Counted from the first letter of the stretch, positions 48,103 to 61,951 are shown. The stretch: 64,000 bases of DNA from Prunella strophiata (GCA_036583965.1 JAZBQD010000014.1:40162990-40226989); one strand, 5' to 3'. Made by a program: numbers and translations. Notes: generated by a model not told the origin, from the sequence alone.

Positions 48103-49656
48103 TAATTAGGCATTTAGATTTTTTTTCCCCTTTTTCTGTAGTTAAGTTTGTGCTGGTAGGCAGGAGATAAATCAGGGATGGGGAAGTACTGTTGTCATAG
48201 AGGTAAGAAAATAGAGTGCACTTGAAGTTTTTATATGCATATATAAATGGGAAAGATGGCATACTTATTGCTTAAACCTCTGGCCTCCCATTGATGTCTT
48301 TATGGCAGAAATGCATTTTATATTTAATGGCTACTAATGGTCTAAAAAGTACAGTAAATCCAGGAGACTGGGCAAAGTTTTGTGCATATGGAAATAAGAG
48401 GATTAAGCAATTCTAGTTTGGTTTTTTTTTTTTTTTTTTGCTGTAATTGAAAAAAACATGCCTTCTTAAGCAGAAATACTGCTTCGCAAAACAACAACAA
48501 CAAAAAAGCGATGTGCAGTTTTCCTTCAGCATCCAGCCTCCTGGAAAAGCCTTTTCCCTTCATAAAAGGGAAAAGAAGTTCCAGACAGAATATTTTTCAC
48601 AAGAAGGGAAGGAATCACACACACAGAGACATATTTATCTAAGCTCAAGTGATAAAATGTGATTAACTGGGACTGGAGCAGCCAGTGGGGTTGCAGCAGC
48701 CACCACATGCACTAGAAGACCATGAAGCAGCAAGTGGACCATTCTTTTGGCATTTACTTGGAGGTGTCTGGTCCCAGTACTACAGCAGGAGAGTAACATT
48801 CCTTTTAAAAATGTTCAGTAAACTATGCAAATAGCTCTGCTTGATGCCTGCTGTCTACTCTAAAATGCTGCCTTGGAGTTCTGACACATCAGGGACAGAA
48901 CAGCTGGACTAAGGCTGTTCTGAAGATGCTTCAGAAAATGATTTTTGTTTTGTTCCAGTTTATGAATGGGACCAGATCATAAGGAGTACAGGCTGTCAGA
49001 TTGGCAGGTTGGCATCTTTCTTTCCTGATGGCACCACCATCCCCCAGTGGGTAGGGGAGCAGAAAGACATAGTTGCTGCTATTGTCTGCTGCAGGCTGGT
49101 TTCTTTGCAGACCTAAATGGGCAACTTGCTCACCTCCTGAGTGTTTAATGCTGCTCTGGAGGAGGTCAGTCAAAGTGCCTTCACTCTGGTGCCCTTCTTT
49201 CCCTTGTTTCATCCTGGGAGGCCACACAGTTTTTAATTTATGTGTTAACAGAGAGAGGTGTGTAACAGCAGGTAATGTGGCAGCAGACACCTTTGCCCCT
49301 GCTGCAACCACTCTCCATTCTGTGGAAGAACCTATTTCTTCTGTTCAGAAACACATTACTCCAAATCACTTCCCTGTAAGACTGAATTTTGTGCTTACTG
49401 ATATAGTCAACATTTCAGAGGAATTAGAATTTTTTTGCTTGCTTTTTTTCCTTTCTCTTCCAGTAGGGGAAGACTCCTCTGTGTTTCAAATCTTTCTTTT
49501 CTAATTGCTGTGCTGATTACTCCTGTATTCTGTGGGGCATTTTATTTCAACACTCTGAAATTGTATTTCTTAATCTTTGCATAGTAAATAAAATGTGTCC
49601 CAATCAAATAAGTTTATCCCTGTTCAAAATATACATATGGGAGATATATATGTATA

Positions 49657-49677
49657 TGTGTGTGTGTGTGTGTGTGT
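49657..49677. repeat. (GT)n microsatellite
   Basis: About ten GT dinucleotides, preceded by an ATAT-rich stretch (tatatatgtatat). It is probably polymorphic in length. Confidence 0.95.
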
Positions 49678-49989
49678 ATGCATGTCTCCAAAGCATAAAG
49701 GAAGTATGGTGCTTTAACTGGTTCAGGAAATACTTAATTTTGTACAGTAGGTGGTGTGATTGTATTTTGTGACTATTTGAATCTTTGGACTAAAGAATCT
49801 CCTTTTTCTCAAGTGAAGAATTACCCCTACCATTGAAACACACACTATGATGAGAAAAGATTGGTATTCTGAGCTGGTTGATGGGTAAAGGGAAGGAAAA
49901 TTATATTGATGTCAGTTAAAAGTGTGGGATAGCCTGTGCACTGCTTTGAAGATCATGCACCAGCTCTTTGTGGCTTCCCCCCCTCCCTT

Positions 49990-50054
49990 TTTTTGTTTGT
50001 TTGTTTGTTTGTTTGTTTGGGTTTTTTGTTGGTCTTTTTTTTGGGGGGGGGGGG
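49990..50054. repeat. (TTTG)n tract ending in G12
   Basis: Several TTTG units are followed by 'gggttttttgttggt', a T run and twelve G (50043-50054). A similar arrangement recurs at 63466-63567. It is low-complexity sequence, and the G run could be a sequencing or polymerase slippage hotspot. Confidence 0.9.
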
Positions 50055-52455
50055 TGTTTTGGTGGCAGTTTAACAGCCATCACTTAATGCTGCTGGAGGT
50101 GGTTTGTCCTTGGCAAATGATTTGCAAATCCTTTGCTACCACTTGTTGATCATTTTGAATTGAGAGCAGATTAATGATTGTTTCTCTATTGGCAGTGTTG
50201 GCTTCTTAATAAGAGCTATCCAGCTTTCTGTGCCTATCTAAATATCCTGTGCTTCAATGACTCCAAAGGCATGTAGGTAGTGCAGTAGGTATGTAGGTAG
50301 GTTTAATGTCTAAATATAGCAATAATAATCTCTAGCTTCCTTCTTTTCAGTCACCAGAAGAAATTGGTGGATACATTTCTATGTGTGTGGAGGATGGACT
50401 GAGATAAGTCTATGTTGATGTCTGTTTCAGTATTAATTTCTGACATCTCCCTCCTTCAGAAGAGGAGAAATTCTTTTTATTAAGAAGTCTCTGAGTTTGT
50501 CTTTGGTTGTGGGTTGGGCTTTTTCCCTGTTATGTTAGGGAATATGCAGTTCTCAGCCCCTTTCCGAGCTGCCAACTTTCTGTTCCACTGAAGCTACTTC
50601 TGGCTCCAGTCCCAGTATTTGTGGGGAACAATAGATCCTATTTTAGCCTATACAGCTTTAATTGCTGTGAATAAGATTGACAATTATCTGCTTTTGAGTC
50701 TGAAAATCCCACCAGCTGTTTCAGATGCATTTAAATAGTTACACCATGCTAAAGTCACATATTGCATCAGGAGCTACAATGCCAATATGTCCTTGGCCTT
50801 TATTTTAGAAGTAATTTTTGCTGCATTTATTTCTGTTTCTTCTGCTTCACTTTAAACCCTAATTCTCTTGCCTTGGGTGGCATTATTAGTCATACCAAAG
50901 GACATACGTATAAAAGATGCATTTTGAGGAAAATGCATTTCAAATAGCAAAAAAAACTTCTTGAAAGAGAAGTTGATGGCCTTTTCTGTTTTTTGTGGGG
51001 GATTTGCTTGGTTTTTTGTTTGTTTAGGGTATTTTGTTTGTTTGTTTGTTTGTTTTGCTCCCTCCACCCTCATATGCTCAGGCATGTAAGTGGGAATCAT
51101 CTGACCACATGCTGACAACCTGCTGTGTCAGTGTCTAGGCTCAGCTTTGTCACCCGCGAAGAGGAAGACACGCTTCATGCTATGTAAACAGCTAAAATAG
51201 GTCAGATGAATCATGCCCCCAGATGTCTTCTTTCTCTTTAGCTAATCACCCAGACTTAATAAGCAGACTTAGCTGTCTGCACCATAGACATCTGACTAGA
51301 TCTCACCTCTGGGGACCACACTTGTCACAACAGTCGCGTGTGGGTGACTAGACACATGTAGACATGTAAGAAGATTAAAAGTACTTGGCTTCTTGATGCA
51401 GAGCCACTGCCACTGCCAAGGTGAGGGTGCTCTGGGCTCATCTTCTTGAAACCAATGACAAACTTGATTGGATTTTCTGAGAAAAGAGACATATCAGTAT
51501 CTGATGTTCCCAGTTACATACTGCTGAACTGGGGTGCACCATCTCTTTCTCATTACTCGCTTCCAAGGCTCCTAAGATACAGCTTCATAGCTTTCTTTTT
51601 CAGAAATTAGATGGGACTTCTCCTCCCTATTATCTGCTATTTCTACCTTCATGTTATCTCTTCATTCTTGTTGTGGAAATATATTGATTCTGATTTTTTT
51701 TAAAAAAATAATTTCATTACACAGGTGTCCCTGTGGGGTAGCACACTGGCATAGGAAGGTGGAGGTTGCTTATATTGGGAAAGCCAAGAGACGGATACTT
51801 GAAGTTTGCCTTTCACCCTTTGCCTGAGAAGTTGTCTCTTGCTAATTTTACAGGTTGTTCAGTTGCTGAATTCTGTGGGTTTTCTTTTCAGTCTGAATAC
51901 ATTGTTTAATATTTATTTAGAGTCTTGTCTAGGGCTGTATAAATTCAAGCTTCCAGTTTCAGTGTTTGCGTTTGTGCATATTTCACATTTATGCTGCCTA
52001 AAATTTCTGAAAGCGAGCTGTTCCTTGGTGTGGCAGGATGCAGGGACACTCTAATACTTTATTATTTCCTGGTACATATTTTTACAGATCTTGACACAGT
52101 TTTAATATCCCAGTGGTCTGAGAGCCATGGAGAGGTTTACATGGAAGTTGCAGTAGTCAGTTGGTTCTGGTGTTGACTTTGTTCTCATTGAAACCTCTCT
52201 GGACCTGCATGTGCCTTCTGTCACACTCTGCAAGATCTACCCCATCAGGGCTGCTTAAGTTTGTGCCAGGTTGTGCCATCTCCTCTAGGCCTCTCTGGGC
52301 ACAAGTGATTCTCCTTAGTTATAGAGCTTTTTGAAATATTCTGTATTGGCCCTGCTTACTGTGTTTGTGCTAAGTATTTGCCAGTCTGTAGGCTTTCCAG
52401 TGTACGTGTTGCACATACAAGTGAAAACTTCCATTGAGGCTTTTTAGGTGCCTGT

Positions 52456-52481
52456 GCTAATGACTTTGGAAAGTCATTAGC
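52456..52481. repeat. 12-bp perfect inverted repeat with 2-base spacer
   Basis: GCTAATGACTTT (52456-52467), GG, then AAAGTCATTAGC (52470-52481). The right arm is partly repeated again at 52500-52509 (agtcattagt), within a short array of 'aggtttgtag'-like units. No known element or RNA matches by eye. Confidence 0.88.
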
Positions 52482-52694
52482 AAGGTTAGTAAGGTTTGTA
52501 GTCATTAGTGAGGTTTGTAGTGGAGGCAGATTGCACAGCACAAGTAGAAGAAATGGTGTGCTGGAGAAGTGTGACCTTTCAGACTTCACAGGGTGTCAGT
52601 GAGCTATTCCTGCTCAGGGCCAGTTCCTGTGCACACATCAGGTAAGACAGGGCTCTTGCTTTGTGCTTTGCTCCCTCTGTGTTCCCCACACAAA

Positions 52695-52797
52695 GTCCTG
52701 GACAGCCTGTTCTGGGTGACCCTGCTTGAGCAGGGGCTTTGGGCCAGATGACCTACAGAGGACACTTCCAAGCTCAACTATTCTGTGATTCTCCGAT
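52695..52797 (+). mobile_element. CR1 LINE 3' tail fragment
   Basis: The blocks 'tcctggacagcctgttctgggtgaccctgcttgag', 'ccagatgacctacagagga', 'cacttccaagctcaac' and the terminal 'attctgtgattct' are in CR1 order on the + strand. (The first block is at 52697-52730.) Only the last ~100 bases of the element are present, as is normal for heavily 5'-truncated CR1 insertions. Confidence 0.88.
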
Positions 52798-55700
52798 TTT
52801 GCACCTTCCAAAACTTCTTAACCTTTTTCAACCTCCTCTGCTCCTGGGTGGGAACGTCTTCATCCCACCCCCTGCAAGGACAGAAGGAGCCTTTGAGGAA
52901 AATTTACCCTGAGGTTGAGGCATACCATGTTAACAGGTGTTGTGCAGACCCCAGAGCTTCAGTACCTTCCCTCTGGATAAAGGGAGCAGATGGGGCTGGA
53001 AAGGACACCCTTGTCTCCAAACTGTGTCTGTGCACACGCACCCACACTCACACAGAGCCAGATTCTCATTGGCTCACTCTTATTTGCCTGCTCTTGGGTA
53101 GAAATTCTGTATTTGGTGTCATTCTTCTTTTACTGGCACTGATTTTAACAGGGTTTCTATGTTGACTTTCACTCTAAATTAACATTGCACCTGGAAATTT
53201 TCATCTGTGATGGCTGAACAACTGGGCAAAGATATTAAGCACTTTGACCTATATTACATGAAAAATAAGTGTTTTCAATGACTTAATGTTTAACTGAATT
53301 TTTTATAACTTGCGTGAGAACACCGCAGAGTTTTTCTTTAGAGGTGTTTGTGTGTATGTAGTGTGTATATAAAACATATGTTAAAAGTACTGCAAAGTTT
53401 TCTTAATCCTGTTTTGCTTTAACTACTGCAACTTTTTTATACTTTAAATTTAGGAAAGCAAAATTTGGGATTGATTGTTAGCCCCAAGAGGAATAAATGA
53501 ATGATCACTACAAATGTTTTGATGAATCATGGTCTATCACGATTAAGGGAGCTGCCATTTTTCTGTAATCTTTTATTTCAGGCTCAGGATTGCTGACATT
53601 TCATTGGTTTGCATGTAGCTTCTATTTTAACAGCTTTAAAGATGAAGTCTAGGAATGCAATTTTAGTAACAGAAGTAGAAGACTGGGTTTTGAGGCACAT
53701 TTCTATGGCAAAGAGTCATTGGAGTGTTTTTTGCACATGGCCCCTTCCTGCACATCTGCCAGCTTATGTTCTCCCAGAGGAAAAGTGATGGATGTAAAAC
53801 TCCAGCAGCAGGTTATATTTTTTCTTTAATTATTAAAAGTTACCAGTATATCTGTGGCTCTGAATTAATTTCCTACTTGTGATAATAAAGCTGTACATAA
53901 TGTTTTCTCTCTTTTTTTTCCTCCCCCTTGTCTTGCATACGTGTGCTTCCATACATGTGAATTTCTATAATGACTTTTAAGAATAAATTAGCAGATTGTT
54001 TTCTTTCAGGTTGTGGGGTCTTCAAGTGCCTGCTGCAGTAGAGGGATATTGTGAAAAAGGCATTAGTGTGTATCTGTGGAAATGTGTACCTTCTCTGTCA
54101 CACTTGCAGAGATTATCTTGGGGCTAAATTCAGTTGACAGCTGTATAAAAGGGATTAGGACTGTCACCGCTCATCTCTTGGGGTTAACTTTCACACATGC
54201 TAAATATGAGAGATAATTTTTTTAAAGCTTGGACCAGTTTTACATAAGCCATTTATCTTGATTTCTCTTAACCCTGAAGCTGAGACTGCAGTCTACAGCA
54301 TCAGTCTAAAGATGTGGGATTTACTGCATTACTTTAACCATATAATTTGCTTCACTGTAAGCATAAGGAGAACTTTTATTTGCATATAATTGGCATTTCT
54401 GTAGGGAAGAGAGGGTTTATTTTAGATGTGCTTTCAAAAGTAGAACTTTGGGAAGGAAACTGGGGAGGAGGGGGAAGTAGTCTTTTGTTTTCTTCATGCA
54501 TCTTTGTCATGTGCATACACTCATTTAAAAATCTAAAACAAAACAAAACTATGAGGTCAGCTCAAATTGAGCTTTTGATTGGGGTTTGGTGTAGTAGTAA
54601 TAGTAGTGCTGAGCTTGTAGACAGAGTGAATATTTCTGAAACCCAGACTACCCCTTGCTGTAGCAATTAGGGGTAGGTTGTTTTTCCTTACCTTTTTATC
54701 ATTTTAACTAGAATTATTTCTGTATTTGTCACATAACTCTGTGGGGACAGCTGAACCTCATATGCAGCCATTCTGTCAGACTGTGTCTCAGCTGTGGTGC
54801 CATCCTTATGAGGGATGTCATGGTCAAGACTTCATTCAGCCTCACATGCAGATGGTGGTGTGCAGCTCATGGGAACAAACATGGCTGTAGCTGCTTTTCC
54901 TTTGCATCAGAGGGAAAGGAATGGCAAAACTTTGGTTCCCATCTTGAATGTGAGCTCTAGGATAGATTCAAAGATGTTTGTAATCTAAAAGCAGCTCATA
55001 ACCAGTATCCAATGATGTGTTTCTTGGTGTGCAGTCAAAAATGAAGTATTGCTCATCAGTGAAGTTCCAGGACCACCCCTAAAGGCCATGACAGTGAAAT
55101 CACTTGTGATAAAATGACTATGAACAAAATAAAAAAGTTACTCTCAGGATGTGATTTCTTTAGATTGAACCAGGTGCCTCAATTTCAAGAGCTGTCAGTC
55201 CTAATGCGCAAAGTCACAGGTACTAGTCTCACACAACTAATGAGACATAATAAAGGATATTCCTGTAGAAAGGGTCCATATCTTTTCACTACTATTTATG
55301 GTTTTTTTAATGCTTTCTGCTTCAATTTGAAGCTGAAAACTTATCACACCAGCCAAAGCTGGTAAGCATTATCAACAACGTAATAATGTTATAACGTAAT
55401 AACACAATGAGGTAACATAATGTTGTACCGTAGTAACATAAGGTAAGCTCAACAAAAAAAAATCTAGAAAAATCTAATAATGCATAAAAATCTCAGAGTT
55501 TTTGTGCAAATATATTTATCTGGAGGCTGACTTCACGAGATTGAATGTGCCCTATTCATATAAGAAGCATAACTTCTAGAACTTTCAAGCAACTTCCTCC
55601 TTAATATCATGGAAATAAGTTCAGGCCCATTTTCCCCAGATTAGCAGGATTTGAGAACTTAACTGTTGGAGAGATAAAGAAAAAAACACACTTCCACAAG

Positions 55701-58700
55701 TGTATTAGTGGAAACTGGACTAGAAGGACACTGGTCAACACAAAGTTGCTTATTCTCATTGTGTTCTGGGTCTCTTGCTTATATTTCAGCAAGTGTTCAA
55801 CAGTCAGGCAAAGTTGCTTTAAATGTGGATGATGAGCAGTCTGACCTGGCATTCTTCTCAATTTCACTGTTGTTTGTGGGAGTAAGTGGTGGTTCTCTTA
55901 CAGTGTCAAATTAAACTTTGATTTTGCAACCTCTTCTTACCCCATTGTGATAGCTAGTACAGAAGGAGTGAGGAAGAAGAATTTGGCAAGTAGTATTGCC
56001 AGCTGTGGCTGAGACAGCTCAGCTCTGAAGTGAGATCATGCTTAACCACCTTTGTATCCCACTGGTCTGGCTCAGCATCTGCTTGGGGCTCACTGTCCCT
56101 TGGTGTTCTTCTGCAATACCTGCATGCTAATTATCAAAAAGAGCTGCCTCCCCCTGTGTGGTGTTCATAGAGCTTGCACATTCCTGCAGTGACCGACAGC
56201 TGTTTTGTTCCTTGTAGTCACTTAGTATTTAATCTTTTTTTTTTTTTTTTTGGAAAGGGTAGCTGGCTGGTGTGCTGCATTGTAGCATTTTGGGAAGTCC
56301 ATACAAATAACATCGGAGTGGACTTCCCTTCCAAGATGTCATTGACTTCAGCCCAAAGACAAGCTGTGTAACAGGTTATGATCATTACACTGAACTTGTG
56401 GTAAATTTCCAGCATAAATGCTATTCTACTTTTATACTTTGCCTATTTTGATCCCATCTTTAGTTCTTATTAGCTTGATGGGTGTCATAGCTTCTAGCTG
56501 GACCTCAAAGTGAACTTGGCCTACTATACCAGTGTAATTCCTGGTAGGAGAAACCATATTTTCACAGCACATCATTGCAAGATTTCATGGCTAAATATTG
56601 ACTTCTTCCTTGGTTAATAAAATGAAAGTTTTATTTAGCCCCATGGATTTAGAGAACTGTTCCAAGTCTGGCTTCAGTTTCTGCCTGCAGTGGACAATAC
56701 TAGTGAGTGCTTTGGTTTTGATGTGCACAGTGTGACAGTTACAGTAATGAATGAATGGAACTGTTTAGACTGCTTGAAAAGCTGCCTTTCATCTGAGGGA
56801 GGAGGTGAACAGCTAGAAGGAAATCTCTTTCAAGTTGATTCCCAGTGCAGAAATAAATCTCATGTGGGTGAAAGGGAGGAAACAGACACCTACCTGGAAA
56901 TCTAAGACTGTAAGTGAGATGTCACAGAAAAAAGCAGTGGCATCCACTCACATGCTTATCTATTAAGGGAGGGGAAAAAAAAAAAAAAAAAAAAAAAAGG
57001 TAGGCGGGAGGGGCAAGTAAAGCCAGCAACACTTCTGTGAAAGTTGTTTTTCATGGTATCTTTAATTGTCACTCTAAGACTGTTAAAAATATAACACAAA
57101 ACTGTTAGGAAGGTATTGTCTGTTGTCTGTATGTATAATATTCATTCCTCTGGGTTACTTCTGTGTTATTAGTTGGGTTGGATGCAAGCTGGTGTCATGC
57201 AGTTGTGGAGTGGTGTGTGTGTGTGTGCCACAGCTGGAAAGAGGAGAGGCTGGCTGTAGCTCCTGTGAGGGGGGGAGAGAAGGGCTTTGTGCTTCCTGCT
57301 GAATTGATTCATTCAGAGTCAAAACAGATACAGGTGTCCACTGCTAGTCTGAAACCCCAGAGGAGGGTAGGAATTGAAAATTGCAGTGTACAACAAGCTG
57401 CCTATGGATATATCCTTTTATTTTTAGCTCTTTTTTTCTTGCTAACCCTTAGGAGCTTTTGCATTTTTATAGGATTAATATTTGTGGAGCAAATGAGCAC
57501 AGGTTCCCCAAGTAAAAACATCTTTCAGGGCATGTTACAAGCAGTGTTCCTTCACTGCAGCTCATAGACTATTTGAAGATTCTGTTGTGGGCTATATTTT
57601 GCTCCAAGTGCATCAGGGATTTTTTTTTTTTTTTTTTTGGTGGGTAAAACTTTACTGCTACAGCACAGCTTGGAATTTTGGCTGATCACAATTTAATGTA
57701 ATATCAAAGAGCATGGTATAGAAAAAGAATAAAACATCCAAAGAGTGTATACTGGTATTGATGCAAAAAAACCCCAGAGGGATGAATAGAAATGCTTCAT
57801 AAGACTGAAGCTTTTATTTTTGGTTTGTGTTTGCTTGTGGTTTGGGTTGTTTTGGGGGTGTTCTTTGAAACTGTCAAAGCCTGTTTTGGATGTGTTTACC
57901 AGGCCTGTTTTGGTTCTCTTAAGATAAACTTAAGATTTTGCAGTGATCATGGCACATGTCTTTGAGCTCTGCTTGTTGAGAGAAGAATAGAAGCACAGTG
58001 TGACCTGCATTTCCATCTAGTCAGATGGGCTTTGGGGTCTCACGAGATACCAAGAGAATCCTAATTAGTGAGCCAAACAAACTAGCTGGCCCCTATCTGG
58101 TGGATTTACTTTTAGCTGAGGACATGTTTAAGATTAAGGCTCATGAAACACTGAGGTGTCCATCAAGATTTGATGCAAGGTACTTCAGCTGTGACTGAAT
58201 CCCTGACTGTGCAGGATTCATGAAGCTCCTGTTTGGAAAGTGGGAATATGTTTTACTAGCACCACTATACCTCAAACTAATCTTCAGAATTATTTATTTA
58301 TTACTGAGAAAGGTGTTTGACATAGTAGAGACAGCAAATTCTGTAAAAAGAGGGGCTTCTGATCTAGATACATTATTAGGGTTGAATGCTGCAAAAGATT
58401 GGACAGGAGTTACATGGATATTGGGGGAGAGGAGAGAAAGAATGGAAAGGAGTTGATTATCAATAGGTCTAATCAGTGTCCTTGAGAAATTTGGAGAGAG
58501 AACAAAAAGACGAATTACCTTGAAAACATGTATCTAGGTAAGATAGAGAATTATGTAGTCTTTTAATTAATCTTTAAGTATTTTTTCTCTGCATTGTTAT
58601 TAATATATTAATATTAAAAATTAAAATAAAATGAAATTGAAATTATTGAAGCTGTTTCATCTCATTTTCCTCTCTTTATTAGTGGAAAACTTATATTTTG

Positions 58701-61700
58701 AGTTAGACAGAAAAAAATGCACAGGGGCAATCTTTGGAAGCTGAGGTACTTCATCAGTGGAAGGAGGGGCAGATTATTCCAGTAAAAAAATTCCAGAGGT
58801 CTAATTAAAAGTTACCTTTTGGTGATATGAATATCTTGTTAGTTCTGCTTTTTTATTTGTATAAGCAGCTTAGATGTCATTTTTGTTCTAATAAGTTCCA
58901 GTCTGGGAGAGCAAGGAGGAAAGACAACAGTGAAATCAGCATTGGAAAGCTGGTTGAAAGAGTCGCCTGGAGGAGGGATTTAGGAAACTGCAGAAAGAAA
59001 AGAATTTCAGAAGTCAGCAAAGACAGAGCTGTTTGAAGCTGTGTAGAAGCTGTTTGAACCTGAGTAGTTGTTACCAGCTTCTGTGCTTGGCATCAGGCGC
59101 CAACACATAGCTCAAGATTTGAAATTAAAAATCACAGGGCTTCACTGCAGCAGTTTTCCAGGATTTGCCTGTGAGGTGTGATGTGAGAGGAGAAGAGTGC
59201 CCGTGTCAGGAGAGGAGCAGCTTTTGGTATCTAGACCCTGTATTACCTGGGAGGATCCATAAGCACCATTTTGACATTATGATAAATTCAGGCATTCACA
59301 AGGAATAAAATACACTTAATCCTCTGATGAAGAGAGAAAACCTGGAATTTTTGGAGATTAGAGTTGATTTATTGGATGAAATATATTGTTCAGAGCCCCA
59401 TTTCTCCCTCCTCAATACACTGACACTCCAACTCCCATGTCTACTCAGTATTCAGTCTTGCCAAGTTCCTTTTGATCATATCCCTTTTCTATCAAGGTGC
59501 TTGGTACACAATTTCAGCTCCAGGAGTTTTGTGATAGCTGATTGTCAAGCCAGTCTGTTGGGTCACTTTGTTCTCATAGTCTTTCTAATGTATTCAGTGC
59601 ACTGAAAAGTTTTCTTCTTAAGAGCCTTATAAAACGATAATACTGTGCATAACTTGACATGTCATCATCTTCCACCATACAAGTCCTAAAGTCCACCACT
59701 AAGCTCAGAAACCTGGGGCAACTCCAAGAATTCAATGACTTTGGTAAGGAACAATAAGTGGTAGGAAAACACCAGTGTTTGTAAGAAGTAACTTTTGTCT
59801 CTTGTCTTCTGCTTCTTTTTTAAAATGGCATTGAAAACAGCAGCATCAGTAGGGAGATTGGTCAGCTAAACTAAATATTGATTATTTCCTGATGTGATAA
59901 AACTACACTTTCTCTTCTGGTGCAGTATTTTAATAATGTTTGTAGCATTTCAGACAGAACAGGTCTTGATCAGCTGATTTAAATGCTTTGGTATTATGAT
60001 TTTGTCATGTGTGTTGTGTGTTTCATCCTTCCCCCCAGATACTTTCCCCCCATTTTTGAATATATGCTTCTACTTTTCCTAATGTCAAGAAAATGAGAGT
60101 TTTCAGACTGGAAGCTTACTGCATCTAAATATTTGATCTGTAATTGCCCAAAGGTTAAGCACTACAGGGGATGAGTGGTTAAACTGCTCACAAGTGCCTT
60201 GCAATTAATTGCTCCTTCATCTCTGCTCTCTATGTGTTTTGCAAAATAATTTTATCCACAATTAGTGTTTATTTACAAGGCATACAAACAAATGGTGGTA
60301 CTGTGCATACAGATAGACTGCAATGTGAAGCATTTAGCACTGTAAATGTAAATGTTACATTTGTAAATGTAAATGTAAGGAAACTTCCCATTTCTGAAAG
60401 CAGTTAACTGCAGTGGACAGTACATTTTCTTTTTAAAAATGACTGATTTTTTCTTTTCAGAGGCAGGAATACTCATTTGCATGTCACAGCATCATACTGT
60501 TCCTTGAAAGTGAAAAAAATATATTACCTTTAAGCAAGGCTCATACAGACTTGATATTTCAGCAAGAGCAGGCAAGCTGGGGTTCCCTGCAAGTCCTTCC
60601 TTTGGTTTTTGTTTTCTTTTCATTTCAACAACCTTTAGCAAGTATTTTCCTATTGTGTAAAGTTTTACTGTAATGAAAATGTTAGAGATCAAGAAGTCAG
60701 TAATGTCTTGAACTTGCCATCAGGATCATGATGTGCCTTCAAGCTGTTTTAGTTTCTGGGGAAGGCAGCAGTTATTTCTAAAGACACGGTGTGCCTGATG
60801 TGAAACTCGGTGCTTATCCGAGTAGTGGAAATGCTGTCTCTGAGTATGGATCAACTTGTTGACCCCAGCCTTGCAGTGAAGAGGAGTGGGTGGATAGTGT
60901 TTGTGGAAGAAGATGTGCTTGCATCAAAGTCACAGTGTCTTTGCTTGGCTGGAACAAGACTGTTGTTCCATCCTGCATGGGTTTTCCCTGTGTGAACCCA
61001 GGACTGTCAACTGATGCAAAATTGGTCAGTTTGTGATGAGATTCTCATGTAGAAAGTGGAAAATGTGATTGGGCTTGACTGTTCTGAGATCAGTGATAGT
61101 AACCACAGTATTTTGGATAACACAGGCTTCTGATTCAGCCTTGTCACTGATCAAAGGAAGGAAGCTGTGGTACAAGTCTCAGGATACCTTTGGCTGTTAA
61201 AAGCTTGTACTGAGCTCTTAGTACTGGGTTTTGCATGCCTGTAGCTCTTAGTGCAAATCATCTGTTTTCTGCAGGGCAGGTGGGACAGATGGTTTGAGGT
61301 AGGCTTCTAGGGGCCAGGGGGTTATGTTGTGCAGTACTAGAGGGATGCATTTAGTATGCATCACTGTATCACTGTGGTACAAGCAAGCTTGACTTGCCTG
61401 TCGGAGACAAAGTCTTTCCCTTGTATTTCTGTCACAGCATTTCTAATATATGCCGTTTGAACAGACTGCCTTTAGCAGTAACAGCTTTGTAGATTTATAG
61501 CAGGTATTTTGTTTGTGCAAAGACTTGGAACTTGACAGAATGCACACTCTTAGCCAGCAGATCCATTATTTACAGCAGAGATGCTGACAGGTAGAAAAGG
61601 AAATGAGGGTCTCATGTTTCAACTGGGAGGCATGTGTGTTATCAACTTCATCCATAAAGTTTTTTAAAAAGGTGTGGTATGCCTAGGGGTGACATATGCT

Positions 61701-61914
61701 CATGGCACCGTTGGCTCTTATTCACATAGTTCTGCAGAAAATGCTTGTTGTGTCATGTGTATGTGTACAGAAATAAGAAATATGCCTCTGACTGGAAGGC
61801 AGTCAGGTATTTTAATTCAGTCAGTAATTGCAACACTGCTGGACTCTGGTTCTGTACCTCTTGAGTCACATTGAAAGATACAAATGGGGGCTTCTGTGCT
61901 TTGCTCATCTGGTC
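52798..61914. other. Intron 1, distal part: no gene seen
   Basis: Ordinary intron with T17 at 56235-56251, A24 at 56975-56998, T19 at 57620-57638 and a short repeated 'gtaataa' patch near 55378-55445. An open frame at 57163-57567 contains a hydrophobic stretch but no domain that I know, and it starts beside a GT repeat. No exon was recognised before the acceptor at 61951. Confidence 0.55.
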
Positions 61915-61951
61915 ACTGTTTTCTTTTTTGTTTGTATTTTTTTTTCCTTAG
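61915..61951 (+). other. PPM1H: Splice acceptor of intron 1 with polypyrimidine tract
   Basis: A pyrimidine-dominated stretch (61917-61949), interrupted by a few G and A, ends in CCTTAG just before exon 2. Possible branch-point sequences are 'gctcat' near 61903 and 'gtcac' near 61912. The acceptor is confirmed by frame: GA from exon 1 plus G at 61952 makes Glu, then Val-Ile-Asn-Ala-Gly. Confidence 0.92.

Larger units (their letters stand above)
48103..52694. other. Intron 1 segment: no gene seen
   Basis: The interval holds simple tracts: T18 at 48422-48439, a (GT)n microsatellite at 49657-49677, TTTG repeats followed by G12 at about 49990-50054, and another TTTG tract near 51033-51057. A perfect inverted repeat lies at 52456-52481. 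No exon, RNA gene or named transposon was recognised otherwise. Confidence 0.55.
3339..61951 (+). other. PPM1H: PPM1H intron 1 (~58.6 kb)
   Basis: The intron is bounded by the GTGAGT donor and a long pyrimidine tract ending in TTAG. A long first intron is usual for vertebrate PPM1H. I found no convincing internal exon: open frames within are short, without recognisable domains, and mostly overlap repeats or other frames. The main contents are the GGGGAA array, two antisense LTRs, short CR1 tails and simple repeats, each listed separately. Confidence 0.93.

Noticed and set aside
47853..48262. Open frames of 105 and 141 codons
   Set aside because: They lie in or across the antisense LTR and are by-products of repeat sequence.
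52785..53165. 126-codon open frame starting at a CR1 tail
   Set aside because: It begins inside the CR1 terminal repeat and runs into intron without recognisable domains.
57163..57567. 134-codon open frame with a hydrophobic segment
   Set aside because: The hydrophobic part comes from T-rich DNA and the frame includes a GT-repeat-derived Cys-Val run; no homology recognised.
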